From the NCBI RefSeq assembly GCF_002858805.1, contig NZ_PJZI01000021.1, forward strand, positions 1 to 64,000: DNA of 64,000 nucleotides, in the 5' to 3' direction. Below, piece by piece: positions 56,816 through 64,000 of this stretch (position 1 is its first letter; every line of letters begins with the position of its first letter). Origin of the DNA: Chimaeribacter arupi (GTDB taxonomy: Bacteria; Pseudomonadota; Gammaproteobacteria; Enterobacterales; Enterobacteriaceae). The notes beneath the pieces are model-generated. The model was not told where the DNA came from. It made no database searches and saw nothing but the letters and a program-made list of their open reading frames with translations. The position numbers were made by a program, and so were the translations under genes.

Positions 56816-57070
56816 TTATTTATACAGCTCAGCATTCCCATAAAGATGGTTATTGCCGGACGCTGAAATGATGCGGTATGAGGTTGCACCCTGTTCGTCG
56901 GCTTTCTGCGCCAGACGGCTTTCCAGGTCGCTCAGGTTCAGCGAACGGGCGCTGACAACGCCAATGGCCTGTTCGCCGGCCGGGGCGTGGTCAACCTGCT
57001 GGGCAGCAAAGGCACCGAACGAGGCGGTGGTTAACGCAAGGGCAGCGATGGCAATTTTCAGGTTTTTCAT
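56816..57070 (-). CDS. BhsA/McbA-like secreted protein (DUF1471), copy A
   Basis: An 84-residue protein. The signal peptide MKNLKIAIAALALTTASFG, cut near FAA, is followed by a DUF1471 domain with AIGVVSARSLNLSDLE, QKADEQGATSYRI and a final GNAELYK. E. coli BhsA (85 residues, ending VIYK) has the same plan and is an outer-membrane-associated stress protein linked to copper permeability and biofilm. Copy A is the most diverged of the three in the same unit. Last gene before the terminator. Confidence 0.88.
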   Translation of the reverse strand: MKNLKIAIAALALTTASFGAFAAQQVDHAPAGEQAIGVVSARSLNLSDLESRLAQKADEQGATSYRIISASGNNHLYGNAELYK

Positions 57071-57124
57071 GATCTTATTCCTATCCGAAGTTGATGTTTT
57101 TATACGTTATTTTTCAGTCTGACA

Positions 57125-57382
57125 TCAGTTGTAAAGTTCAGCGGTACCGTACACCAGGTTGGTGCTGCCGGACGCGGAGGTAATGCGGTAAGCACTCGCA
57201 CCCTGTTCCTGCGCTTTCTGCGCGATCTGGCGTTCCAGGCCGGAGAGGTCAGTTGAACGGGCACTGACGGTGCCGATCTGCTGGGCATCAGCCGGGGCCT
57301 GGGTCACTTCCTGGGCGGCAAACGCACCAAAGGAGGCGGTGGTCAGGGCGAGGGCGGCAAGGGCAATTTTCAAGTTTTTCAT
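57125..57382 (-). CDS. BhsA/McbA-like secreted protein (DUF1471), copy B
   Basis: An 85-residue protein with the same leader and DUF1471 domain. Its sequence equals copy C except for the last residue (Asn instead of Lys), and the genes differ at only a handful of bases, so they arose by recent duplication or are kept alike by gene conversion. The ATG at 57382 was chosen because the ATG three codons earlier abuts AGGA. Confidence 0.9.
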   Translation of the reverse strand: MKNLKIALAALALTTASFGAFAAQEVTQAPADAQQIGTVSARSTDLSGLERQIAQKAQEQGASAYRITSASGSTNLVYGTAELYN

Positions 57383-57440
57383 GGTATTCATTCCTGTCAG
57401 TAAGGGGCACAACGGGCGTTAGCTCAGGTAACGGCCGGGC

Positions 57441-57698
57441 TTATTTATAAAGTTCAGCGGTGCCGTACACCAGGTTGGTGCTGCCGGACGCAGAGGTAAT
57501 GCGGTAAGCACTCGCACCCTGTTCCTGCGCTTTCTGCGCGATCTGGCGTTCCAGGCCGGAGAGGTCAGTTGAACGGGCACTGACGGTGCCGATCTGCTGG
57601 GCATCAGCCGGGGCCTGGGTCACTTCCTGGGCGGCAAACGCACCAAAGGAGGCGGTGGTCAGGGCAAGGGCGGCAAGGGCAATTTTCAAGTTTTTCAT
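57441..57698 (-). CDS. BhsA/McbA-like secreted protein (DUF1471), copy C
   Basis: An 85-residue protein, the first of the co-directional set C-B-A. Leader MKNLKIALAALALTTASFG, then AQEVTQAPADAQQIGTVSAR, and the end GTAELYK as in BhsA. A clear promoter and two operator-like palindromes lie just upstream (57748-57816). The start follows AAGGAAACCAG. Secreted to the periplasm or outer membrane by inference. Confidence 0.9.
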   Translation of the reverse strand: MKNLKIALAALALTTASFGAFAAQEVTQAPADAQQIGTVSARSTDLSGLERQIAQKAQEQGASAYRITSASGSTNLVYGTAELYK

Positions 57699-57747
57699 GA
57701 TCTGGTTTCCTTAACGAAGACGGTGTTGTCAGGTGACCGTTATTTAA

Positions 57748-57816
57748 TTAACGATCGATAATTAAATGTTAGACCGATCTTTCCGACCCTGCAACTATTT
57801 TTTTAACGTTCGTTAA
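57748..57816 (-). promoter_or_regulatory. promoter of copies C-B-A with two flanking operators
   Basis: On the minus strand TTGCAG (57789-57794), 17 bases, TAACAT (57766-57771) is a good promoter. A palindrome TTAACGATCGATAA (57748-57761) begins four bases past the -10, and TTAACGTTCGTTAA (57803-57816) lies eight bases ahead of the -35. They are likely sites for the adjacent ComR-like repressor. Confidence 0.65.
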
Positions 57817-57891
57817 TTAATCTTTGGCAATGCGTGCGGCAGGCGGGCGAACTGCGGAGGGCGGCGCGTGCCGCCCTGTCAGCGAAGGGAA

Positions 57892-58146
57892 TTAATTGTA
57901 GAGCGTGCTGTCATCAAACAGGTGGTTATTGCCGGAGCTGGCAATAATCTGCCGCGCCACCGGGTCGCGCAGGGTTGTGCGTTGCGCCACGGCCGGTTTC
58001 AGGCCGGAGAGGTCCTGGCGGGTGTGGGTGGAAAAGCCAATTTTCTGGCTATCAACCTGCATCGTGATAACCTGTTGGTTCGCCAGCACCGGTAGCGGGC
58101 TGGCGGCCGAAAGCAGGGCCGCAATAAGCAGCGTGGTGGTTTTCAT
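57892..58146 (-). CDS. BhsA/McbA-like secreted protein (DUF1471), diverged copy D
   Basis: An 84-residue protein with a signal peptide (MKTTTLLIAALLSAAS...LA) and a diverged DUF1471 domain. SQKIGFSTHTRQDLSGL and IIASSGNNHLFDDSTLYN correspond to the same parts of copies A-C. It has its own promoter with the same operator arrangement (58264-58332) and faces comR. I see no strong terminator before copy C's promoter. Confidence 0.8.
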   Translation of the reverse strand: MKTTTLLIAALLSAASPLPVLANQQVITMQVDSQKIGFSTHTRQDLSGLKPAVAQRTTLRDPVARQIIASSGNNHLFDDSTLYN

Positions 58147-58263
58147 GGTGAGATGTCCCAGTAGGGCGAATCCCGTGATGACCGGTCTGGTGCCGTCAGG
58201 GGCGCCGGTATCGCCGGCGGGGTGGCGGTCTTGCTGCCCGGCAGGGCGGGAGTCGTCATTTGT

Positions 58264-58332
58264 TTAACGATCGATAACAAAATTATAAACACTCCTCGAC
58301 ACACCTGCCACTGTTTTTTATAATGATCATTA
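58264..58332 (-). promoter_or_regulatory. promoter of copy D with two flanking operators
   Basis: On the minus strand TGGCAG (58305-58310), 17 bases, TATAAT (58282-58287). TTAACGATCGATAA (58264-58277) starts four bases past the -10, and a second palindrome TAATGATCATTA (58321-58332) lies ten bases ahead of the -35, which is also 46 bases before the comR start. The layout repeats that of the copy C promoter. Confidence 0.6.
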
Positions 58333-58377
58333 ATAAATATTTTCTGACCTAATCACAGCAGTGATAAGAGAGGGTGT

Positions 58378-59037
58378 ATGAGCACTGAAAATATGGCACT
58401 GGCCAAAAAATGCCGCGGACGCCCGAAGCAGTTTGACCGTGATGACGCCTTAAACAAAGCCCTGAAACTCTTCTGGAAATACGGTTACGAAGCGACCTCA
58501 CTGGCCGATCTGGTGGAAGCCACCGGCGCCAAAGCCCCGACGCTGTACGCCGAGTTCGGGAATAAAGAGGGGCTGTTCCGGGCGGCGGTTGAGCACTACC
58601 TCACCCTGTTTGTGGAAACCAGCAACCGGGCGCTGATGCAGTCTGACGTGCCGTTGCGCCAGGCGATTGAAGAGTACCTGCGGGCGGCGGCGGCACTGTT
58701 TACGGACTGTGACAACCCGTCCGGCTGTTTTATGGTCTGTACATCGGCCACGCTGTCGGCGGCATCGGAGGAGATCGCCTCGATGCTGCGGTCGCGCCAC
58801 CATTTGCAGGAAGAGACGCTGAGCGAGTTCCTCGACAGCCGCAAAGAGAGCGGTGAGCTTTCGCCGCAGGTGTCCAGCCGGATCCTGGCGAAATACCTGA
58901 ACTGTACGGTGCAGGGGATGTCCGTGCAGGCGCGTGACGGTGCCAGCCGTGCCGAGCTGAACCAGCTGGTGGATGTGGTAATGGCCATCTGGCCGCAGTT
59001 GATCGCCTTTGAGGCGCAGCCCACCGCCTCTGCCTGA
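58378..59037 (+). CDS. comR: ComR-like TetR-family repressor
   Basis: A 219-residue TetR/AcrR regulator. KKCRGRPKQFDRDDALNKAL and SLADLVEATGAKAPTLYAEF match the DNA-binding domain of E. coli ComR (YcfQ). ComR represses the divergent bhsA gene and releases it when copper is present. GCFMVCTSATLS and YLNCTVQGMSVQARDGAS in the ligand domain, including cysteines, also align. The divergent position next to bhsA-like genes is the E. coli arrangement. The start follows GAGAGGGTGT. Confidence 0.88.
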   Translation: MSTENMALAKKCRGRPKQFDRDDALNKALKLFWKYGYEATSLADLVEATGAKAPTLYAEFGNKEGLFRAAVEHYLTLFVETSNRALMQSDVPLRQAIEEYLRAAAALFTDCDNPSGCFMVCTSATLSAASEEIASMLRSRHHLQEETLSEFLDSRKESGELSPQVSSRILAKYLNCTVQGMSVQARDGASRAELNQLVDVVMAIWPQLIAFEAQPTASA

Positions 59038-59044
59038 GGCCGTG

Positions 59045-59917
59045 ATGCGCGACGCGTTACGCCTTCGTATTGAGCGGCAGGTGCTGAGCATTTCCGGCCT
59101 GTCGCTGGGTGGTATTGACCTGGAACAGCCGCGTGGTGACCCAGGGCTGTTTGGCCCGGACGCCGTGACCTGGCGCATCCACGGTGATTTTACTTCCATG
59201 CTGTGCGGCGGCGTGTGCGCGCTGCTGTTACAGATGCTGCACCCGCTGGCGCTGGCCGGGGTGTGGGACCACTCCAATTTCCGCGCCGACATGCTCGGCC
59301 GCCTGCGCCGCACCAGCCAGTTTATCTCCGGTACCACCTTCGGCGCGACCGCCGACGCTGAGCGCCTGCTCCAGCGGGTGCGCATGATCCATGACCGGGT
59401 CAGCGGCCGGGATGCGCTCGGTACCCCCTATGCCGCCAATGACCCGGCGCTGCTGGTCTGGGTGCATGTGGCCGAAACCTACAGTTTTCTGCAATCCCAC
59501 CTGCGTTACCGCAACCCCCACCTTTCGCCTGCCGATCAGGACACCTATTACCGGGAAGCGGCGCGCATCGCCTATGCGCTGGGTGCCGGGCCGGTGCCGG
59601 AGAGCGTGGCGGCGGTAGAGGCCTATCTGCACCAGATGCGCCCGCAGTTACGCTATGACGCGCGCACCGCGGAGGTCGTGCAGGTGTTGCTCAACGCCCC
59701 GGCCCCCAGCCGGATCGCCGCGCCGTTCGGCGCCCTCATGATGCAGGCGGGGATTGACCTGCTGCCGCCGTGGGCCGCCGGGCAGCTCCAGCTCCCGATG
59801 ACCCCGGCGCGGCGCTATGCCGTACGGTTCGGCACCCGCCGCCTGGCGCGGTTGTTGCGCTGGGCAGTGAGGAATGGCTCGTGGCACCGGGCGATGCGGA
59901 GGATGGAGCGGGGGTAA
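59045..59917 (+). CDS. MpaB-type (DUF2236) putative oxygenase
   Basis: A 290-residue protein of the DUF2236 family, whose fungal member MpaB cleaves a farnesyl chain oxidatively; latex-clearing protein is a relative with heme. The conserved WRIHGDFTSMLCGG, HPLALAGVWDHSNF, GTTFGATADAERLL, VRMIHDRVSG and VWVHVAETYSFL segments are present, with histidines that could hold heme. No bacterial substrate is known. It starts seven bases after the comR stop and is probably co-transcribed. Confidence 0.82.
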   Translation: MRDALRLRIERQVLSISGLSLGGIDLEQPRGDPGLFGPDAVTWRIHGDFTSMLCGGVCALLLQMLHPLALAGVWDHSNFRADMLGRLRRTSQFISGTTFGATADAERLLQRVRMIHDRVSGRDALGTPYAANDPALLVWVHVAETYSFLQSHLRYRNPHLSPADQDTYYREAARIAYALGAGPVPESVAAVEAYLHQMRPQLRYDARTAEVVQVLLNAPAPSRIAAPFGALMMQAGIDLLPPWAAGQLQLPMTPARRYAVRFGTRRLARLLRWAVRNGSWHRAMRRMERG

Positions 59918-60144
59918 CGGAAGGCCTCCAGCCCCCCAGGCCAGGGCAGGTGTTTCAGCCGTTTATGTGTGGCTGCCCATTCAGGCTTTCGCGCCTTAAC
60001 CGGAGGCACTGCCGCGCCAACGCGTGACCGGCACGACTTTTCTGGCCGTAAGGACAATTTTTGGGAGTTTTGCCCGTGCGCAGCGCGGGGAAGGCGTTCT
60101 ACACTTCGTTTAATGCGAGGAACATACGATTTTATTGAGGTGTC

Positions 60145-61254
60145 ATGCGCCAGTCAGAATTGATCGCCGAAGTCAGCAACCATAAACAGACACTTATTGC
60201 CGTGGTCGAACAGGATGACCGGGTGGTCTATTTCTACCTCTATGCCCAGGGCGACCTGCGCGAACGTTTCCCCGGTATGCGCGCCTGCTGGGTGCGTAAC
60301 CTGCAACCAGCCCCGGTCGCGGAGGATCAGGCCGCGATGGAGCAGGGGCTGGCACCGATGATGCCCGCCGCCTACTGCCGCAGCCTGGACGGCGAACCGC
60401 CGCTGCACCCGGACGGCATCCAGGTTATCTGGAATGAAAGCGATGACGGCGCGGCGCTCTGGTATCACGGCCAGTTGCTGGCGGTGGTGCCGGGCTGGAG
60501 CCTCTATATCGACCATCAGGTCAGCTACGCCGCCAGTTGCCTGAAAGACAACGGCAGCACCTTCCCGCTCGGCTCCGCGTCCACCAACCAGCAATATGCG
60601 CGGGCGGAAGAGACACGCCACTTCTGGCGCACCTGGCAGCACCAGCATGAGCACCACCCGTGGCAAAAACTCCAGCAGCAGTTTATGGAGCGTTACGAGG
60701 CGCGCTTCGGCCCGTCGGTGAAGTATTACGCCATCGATCAGGGCAGCTGGCCGCCGATGGCGATCTCGCAGCATGAGCATAACGGCGTCTATTACTTCCT
60801 GACGCTGGGCGTCAGCATCCGGCCGATGCCGTACGTGGAGATCCTGTTCAATGATGACGCCGGTGATTACCGCCGCATGGAGATGGCGTTTGCGGTGGAA
60901 GCACAGTACGTGACCGAACAGAGTGCGGTGCAGATGGCGAGCGCGCTGTCGGGGTTTGCACAACTGCCGTGGACCACCATCAACTGGCTGGGCGAAGGGC
61001 ACACCGTGGAGTCACCGATGGCCCCGCAGGGCTACGAGGGCTTTGTGCTGTCTGATGCGCTCTGCTCCCCGGCCGGCAAAGTCTCCATGCCGACCGTTTA
61101 TGGCGACAAAGTTAACCTCTACTGGGCCAGCCCGATCTTTACCCCGGAACGTGAATTCGCCCACAGCCAGCCAAACGGCGGCTTTGAGCTGGTGAAAAAA
61201 CTGATTGAAGCGGGCGTCGGCCACGTCTTTGTGCCGCGCAGCCCGGTGCTGTAA
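60145..61254 (+). CDS. SUFU-domain (suppressor of fused) protein
   Basis: A 369-residue cytoplasmic protein. The C-terminal half (about 185-365), with WTTINWLGEGHTV, ESPMAPQGYEGFVLSD, VNLYWASPIFTPERE and FELVKKLIEAGVGHVF, looks like the bacterial SUFU superfamily. The first 180 residues have no motif I can name. Bacterial SUFU proteins are often predicted immunity proteins of toxin systems, but no toxin gene is adjacent. The start follows TTGAGGTGTC. Confidence 0.7.
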   Translation: MRQSELIAEVSNHKQTLIAVVEQDDRVVYFYLYAQGDLRERFPGMRACWVRNLQPAPVAEDQAAMEQGLAPMMPAAYCRSLDGEPPLHPDGIQVIWNESDDGAALWYHGQLLAVVPGWSLYIDHQVSYAASCLKDNGSTFPLGSASTNQQYARAEETRHFWRTWQHQHEHHPWQKLQQQFMERYEARFGPSVKYYAIDQGSWPPMAISQHEHNGVYYFLTLGVSIRPMPYVEILFNDDAGDYRRMEMAFAVEAQYVTEQSAVQMASALSGFAQLPWTTINWLGEGHTVESPMAPQGYEGFVLSDALCSPAGKVSMPTVYGDKVNLYWASPIFTPEREFAHSQPNGGFELVKKLIEAGVGHVFVPRSPVL

Positions 61255-61282
61255 CCCCGCCTGGGGGGCCGCCGCGCCCCTC

Positions 61283-61303
61283 GTGGGTAAAATCTTTACC
61301 CAC
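61283..61303. other. perfect inverted repeat upstream of the membrane protein gene
   Basis: GTGGGTAAA-ATC-TTTACCCAC has 9-base arms. It lies 29 bases after the SUFU gene stop with no T run. It could be an operator or a weak terminator; GGGTAAA recurs at 61424-61430. The remainder of 61255-61529 shows no gene. Confidence 0.5.
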
Positions 61304-61529
61304 TGCCTCCCCGGCTATTTCTATACGAATGAATTAATTTCTGAGCGAAACAATGAGCTGTGAAAGGATATAGCGCCGCCTTCTCAAAATCCTGCCGGTT
61401 ATGCTTTTTCAATCCTATCCAATGGGTAAAAGCAGGTGTACATCAGAAACGTTAATATCAGCAGTATTAACCTGACCGCCTCCTGTTGCGGGGGGAATAC
61501 ACGCCTTTCCGGTATGTTCCGGAGGAAAC

Positions 61530-62732
61530 ATGTTTCAGTACATCCACACCCATCATGAGCAGCTGATTATTTTTTTATTCTCTGTGGTGTTAGGCGGTGC
61601 ATTACCGGTCGGCATTTATATTGGCCGGAAAAATATCCGCGCCATCCGTTCAGCGCTGCTGCTGGAATTGGTGAAAGTCTTTGAGCTGACCGGGCATAAA
61701 ACCATCCCCTCTATGGAAGTGATGAAATATAAATACCATGTTGATGAGGGCAGCGGCGTCAGCCAGGCCGATGATGGCGGGGGCGTCTTTGGCTATTATA
61801 TTGTGCCGGTGATGTTATATGTCTGCCTGACAATCTTCTGTTTTTATATCTCTCTCGATACGCTTTATCATATTTATCTGCTTAAAATTGAAAAGTTGAA
61901 AGAGAGTGATTACCTCTCCCGGCTGGTCTTTACCTTTACTTTTTTGGGCGCCTATCTCTGGACGCTGCAATACCTGCTGCGGCGGGTCGCTAATTTTGAC
62001 TTGTCGCCTATCTCCTATTTCCGCGCCTTCTTCCGCATTTTATTGCCGCTGGTAATTGTCGGGGCGATCTATTACAGCGGCGTCATGAATGAAAGCAGTG
62101 AAACGGTCATCAGTACCGGCCAGGCCGCCGTCAATAAAGCCGGCAGCGCCACCCTGATGATTGTGGCCATTGCGCTGCTGGTGGGCCTGTTCCCGCTGGC
62201 GTTTATTGATGTGCTGGTGGCGCGTTTCCCGAAGCTGGTGGGGCGGCGGGTGGATCAGGACGATAAACGGCTGATGAAAGAGTATCCGCTGGATATGATC
62301 ATCGGTATCGATCCGTTTATGAAATTCCGGCTTGGGGAGTTTGAAATCGAGGATGTGCAGAATCTGGCGACCGCCAACCCGATCCAGCTGTTTGTGGAAA
62401 CCCCCTACGGGCTGTATGAGGTGATTGACTGGGTGGCGCAGGCGCAGTTGATCATCGCTGTCGGCTCGAAAAAAACGTTCCAGTTACGTGAGCTGAATAT
62501 CCGCACGGTGTTTGACCTCGAGCGCATCGGCCCGGACCGGGATCTGCGTAACCGGCTGTACCGGATCCTGCTGGGGGACCCGGCGGTCTCGCTGGCCGAT
62601 CCCGGCGGCAACCGCGGCGACGCGCTGGACACCCTGATCGACATCATCCGTGACGATCTGTACGTCGCCCGCTTGCGGCAGATCTGGGAGATTATCCTCG
62701 CCAAGATCAGTGATTCCACCGGGCCGCGTTAG
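61530..62732 (+). CDS. multi-spanning membrane protein of unknown function
   Basis: A 400-residue protein. Predicted helices lie near residues 13-31, 88-112, 130-150, 165-185 and 207-228. The C-terminal 170 residues are soluble and contain [20 protein letters not shown] and [13 protein letters not shown], which resembles a helix-hairpin-helix type unit seen in other uncharacterised membrane proteins, then a repeat of similar character ([12 protein letters not shown]). I cannot assign a family or function. The 5' half is less GC-rich than its neighbours. The start follows GGAGGAAAC. Confidence 0.75.
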   Translation: MFQYIHTHHEQLIIFLFSVVLGGALPVGIYIGRKNIRAIRSALLLELVKVFELTGHKTIPSMEVMKYKYHVDEGSGVSQADDGGGVFGYYIVPVMLYVCLTIFCFYISLDTLYHIYLLKIEKLKESDYLSRLVFTFTFLGAYLWTLQYLLRRVANFDLSPISYFRAFFRILLPLVIVGAIYYSGVMNESSETVISTGQAAVNKAGSATLMIVAIALLVGLFPLAFIDVLVARFPKLVGRRVDQDDKRLMKEYPLDMIIGIDPFMKFRLGEFEIEDVQNLATANPIQLFVETPYGLYEVIDWVAQAQLIIAVGSKKTFQLRELNIRTVFDLERIGPDRDLRNRLYRILLGDPAVSLADPGGNRGDALDTLIDIIRDDLYVARLRQIWEIILAKISDSTGPR

Positions 62733-62868
62733 GGGGCAGGCCCCCATTTTCACTCCCACAATGAAACTGTTACCCGGTAACCCGGCTGTATCCGGTCGTT
62801 CAGGGCGGCTATGCTTGTGGCCTGAGGTGCGCTGCGGCGCACTGCCACCTACTCTGAAGGAGCTGAAG

Positions 62869-63876
62869 ATGAAAGCCATCGCCTATGAGCAACCCGGCCT
62901 GCCGATTAATGACCCGCAGTCGCTGTTTGATACCGACCTGCCTGAGCCGCAACCCGGCGCGCGTGACCTGCGGGTGCAGGTGAAAGCGATTGCCGTGAAC
63001 CCGGTGGACACCAAAGTGCGTGCCGGCGGCGACACCAACGGGCCGCGCGTGCTGGGCTGGGACGTCGCCGGGGTGGTGGAGTCGGTCGGGCCGGAGGTGA
63101 CGCTGTTCAAACCGGGTGATGAGGTGTTCTATGCCGGATCGCTTATCCGCCCCGGCTGCTACAGCGAATTGCATCTGGTGGATGAGCGCATCGTCGGCCG
63201 TAAACCGGCCTCGCTTAACTTTGCCGACAGCGCCGCGCTGCCGCTGACGGCCATCACCGCCTGGGAGCTGCTGTTTGACCGGCTCGGCGTGGCGGAGCAG
63301 GGCGGCGAAGGCGATACGCTGCTGATTGTCGGCGCAGCGGGCGGCGTTGGGTCGATCCTGACCCAGCTGGCCCGCCAACTGACCCGCATGACGGTCATCG
63401 GCACCGCCTCACGCGGCGAAACGCAGGCGTGGGTAACGCAACAGGGCGCACACCATGTGATTGACCACCATCAGCCGCTGGCCCCGCAACTCAACGCGCT
63501 CGGCATTGAGCAGGTGACGCACGTCGCCAGCCTGACCCACACCGACAGCCACTATGCGCAGCTCATCGAGGTGCTGGCACCGCAGGGCAAACTGGGGCTG
63601 ATTGATGACCCGGCCTCGCTGGATGCCATGCCGCTCAAGCGCAAGGCGATTTCCCTGCACTGGGAACTGATGTTCACCCGTTCAATGTTCGAAACGCCGG
63701 ACATGATCAAACAGCATGAACTGCTGAACCGCGTGGCTGACCTGCTGGACAGCGGGGTGCTCCGCACCACCGTCGGCCAGCATTTCGGTACCATCAACGC
63801 AGAAAACCTGCGGCGCGCCCATGCGCTGCTGGAGTCCGGCGCGTCACGCGGCAAAACGGTGCTGGAAGGCTTCTGA
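62869..63876 (+). CDS. zinc-binding-type alcohol dehydrogenase / quinone oxidoreductase
   Basis: A 335-residue medium-chain reductase. The N-terminal GroES-like domain (AIAVNPVDTKVRAGG, GWDVAGVVESVG) lacks the catalytic cysteine ligands of true zinc alcohol dehydrogenases. The Rossmann motif is VGAAGGVGSILTQLARQ. It fits the ZADH-like quinone or enone reductases using NADPH. The ATG at 62869 follows AAGGAGCTGAAG; an upstream in-frame start gives an unrelated tail. Confidence 0.88.
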   Translation: MKAIAYEQPGLPINDPQSLFDTDLPEPQPGARDLRVQVKAIAVNPVDTKVRAGGDTNGPRVLGWDVAGVVESVGPEVTLFKPGDEVFYAGSLIRPGCYSELHLVDERIVGRKPASLNFADSAALPLTAITAWELLFDRLGVAEQGGEGDTLLIVGAAGGVGSILTQLARQLTRMTVIGTASRGETQAWVTQQGAHHVIDHHQPLAPQLNALGIEQVTHVASLTHTDSHYAQLIEVLAPQGKLGLIDDPASLDAMPLKRKAISLHWELMFTRSMFETPDMIKQHELLNRVADLLDSGVLRTTVGQHFGTINAENLRRAHALLESGASRGKTVLEGF

Positions 63877-63892
63877 TCCCCCGTGTTTCCCG

Positions 63893-63920
63893 CCCGGCAG
63901 GCTCCCGCCTGCCGGGTTTT
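63893..63920 (+). terminator. terminator after the dehydrogenase gene
   Basis: CCCGGCAGG-CTCCCG-CCTGCCGGG followed by TTTT, 16 bases after the stop. The last 80 bases of the window show nothing I can support. Confidence 0.85.
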
Positions 63921-64000
63921 CCCCTGTGCGGTACTTCTCCGAAAAGCGGCGTTTTGTCGCACCGTTCACCCTCACGGCTGGTCAGCCGGGAAATCGCGGC

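Noticed and set aside
56816-58146. Regularly spaced repeats at the DUF1471 array resembling a CRISPR
   Set aside because: The repeats are whole genes of about 258 bases with open frames, not short direct repeats with unique spacers, and no cas genes are present.

Overview
The window is chromosomal DNA of a GC-rich member of the Enterobacterales. The evidence is the gene content and order. The sequence follows the Escherichia coli 16-18 min map (tRNA-Lys, nadA, zitB, ybgS, aroG, gpmA, gal, modFE, acrZ, modABC, ybhA, pgl, ybhB, bioA/bioBFCD, uvrB, ybhK, moaABCDE, ybhL, rhlE, dusC). It then shows a piece of the 47-48 min neighbourhood (pbpG, yohP, yohC, dld). Most proteins can be aligned from memory with E. 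coli homologues. The high GC, the lack of pnuC next to nadA, the lack of galE in the gal operon and an orphan urtE-like gene argue against E. coli or Salmonella. They suggest something nearer Serratia, Gibbsiella or another GC-rich lineage. That placement is inference. I see no prophage, insertion sequence, CRISPR array or rRNA.

Layout. 1-621: the end of a tRNA-Lys gene and two decayed tandem copies, both interrupted in the T loop by the same palindrome-rich insert, then the NadR-type leader of nadA. 622-9470: NAD synthesis (nadA), zinc export (zitB), ybgS, aromatic biosynthesis (aroG under a TyrR box), glycolysis (gpmA with a Fur box), a PsiF protein and galTKM with three GalR/GalS-type operators but no galE. 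9883-15312: molybdate regulation and uptake (modE-modF, modABC with a ModE operator) and the small membrane protein AcrZ. 15313-16440: an AT-richer patch carrying a membrane-anchored DsbA-like protein. 16489-20883: ybhA, pgl, ybhB and an operon-like pair for reactive-carbonyl chemistry (a DJ-1/PfpI protein and a CurA-type reductase). 21055-26783: the divergent biotin operons around a BirA operator, then the orphan ABC ATPase. 26784-36443: a long non-coding stretch with DnaA boxes and a LexA box ahead of uvrB, a VF530-type small protein, ybhK, the molybdopterin operon with a ModE site and Moco riboswitch, ybhL and an MdtG-like exporter. 36783-43061: rhlE with a structured leader, dusC, a secreted YD-repeat-like protein, adhP and a LysR/oxidoreductase divergent pair. 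43246-51290: pbpG, yohP, an orphan PTS IIB, yohC, a small membrane protein, dld, an aldehyde dehydrogenase, a DHCW cupin and ddlA.

51287-64000 is the most accessory part. It holds an AraC regulator facing a GPH symporter and a GH127 arabinofuranosidase, and a nucleoside hydrolase. Next come four BhsA/McbA-like small secreted proteins next to a ComR-like TetR regulator. Two promoters there carry operator-like palindromes at nearly identical positions. An MpaB-type (DUF2236) gene, a SUFU-domain protein, an uncharacterised membrane protein and a medium-chain dehydrogenase follow.

Themes: molybdate uptake, molybdopterin synthesis and their regulator ModE are linked by ModE sites in front of modA and moaA. 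Biotin genes share one operator. Copper or envelope stress (comR-bhsA) and electrophile detoxification (curA, DJ-1, adhP) are well represented. The strongest candidates for something undescribed are the interrupted tRNA-Lys copies and the expanded comR-bhsA locus with its repeated promoter architecture.
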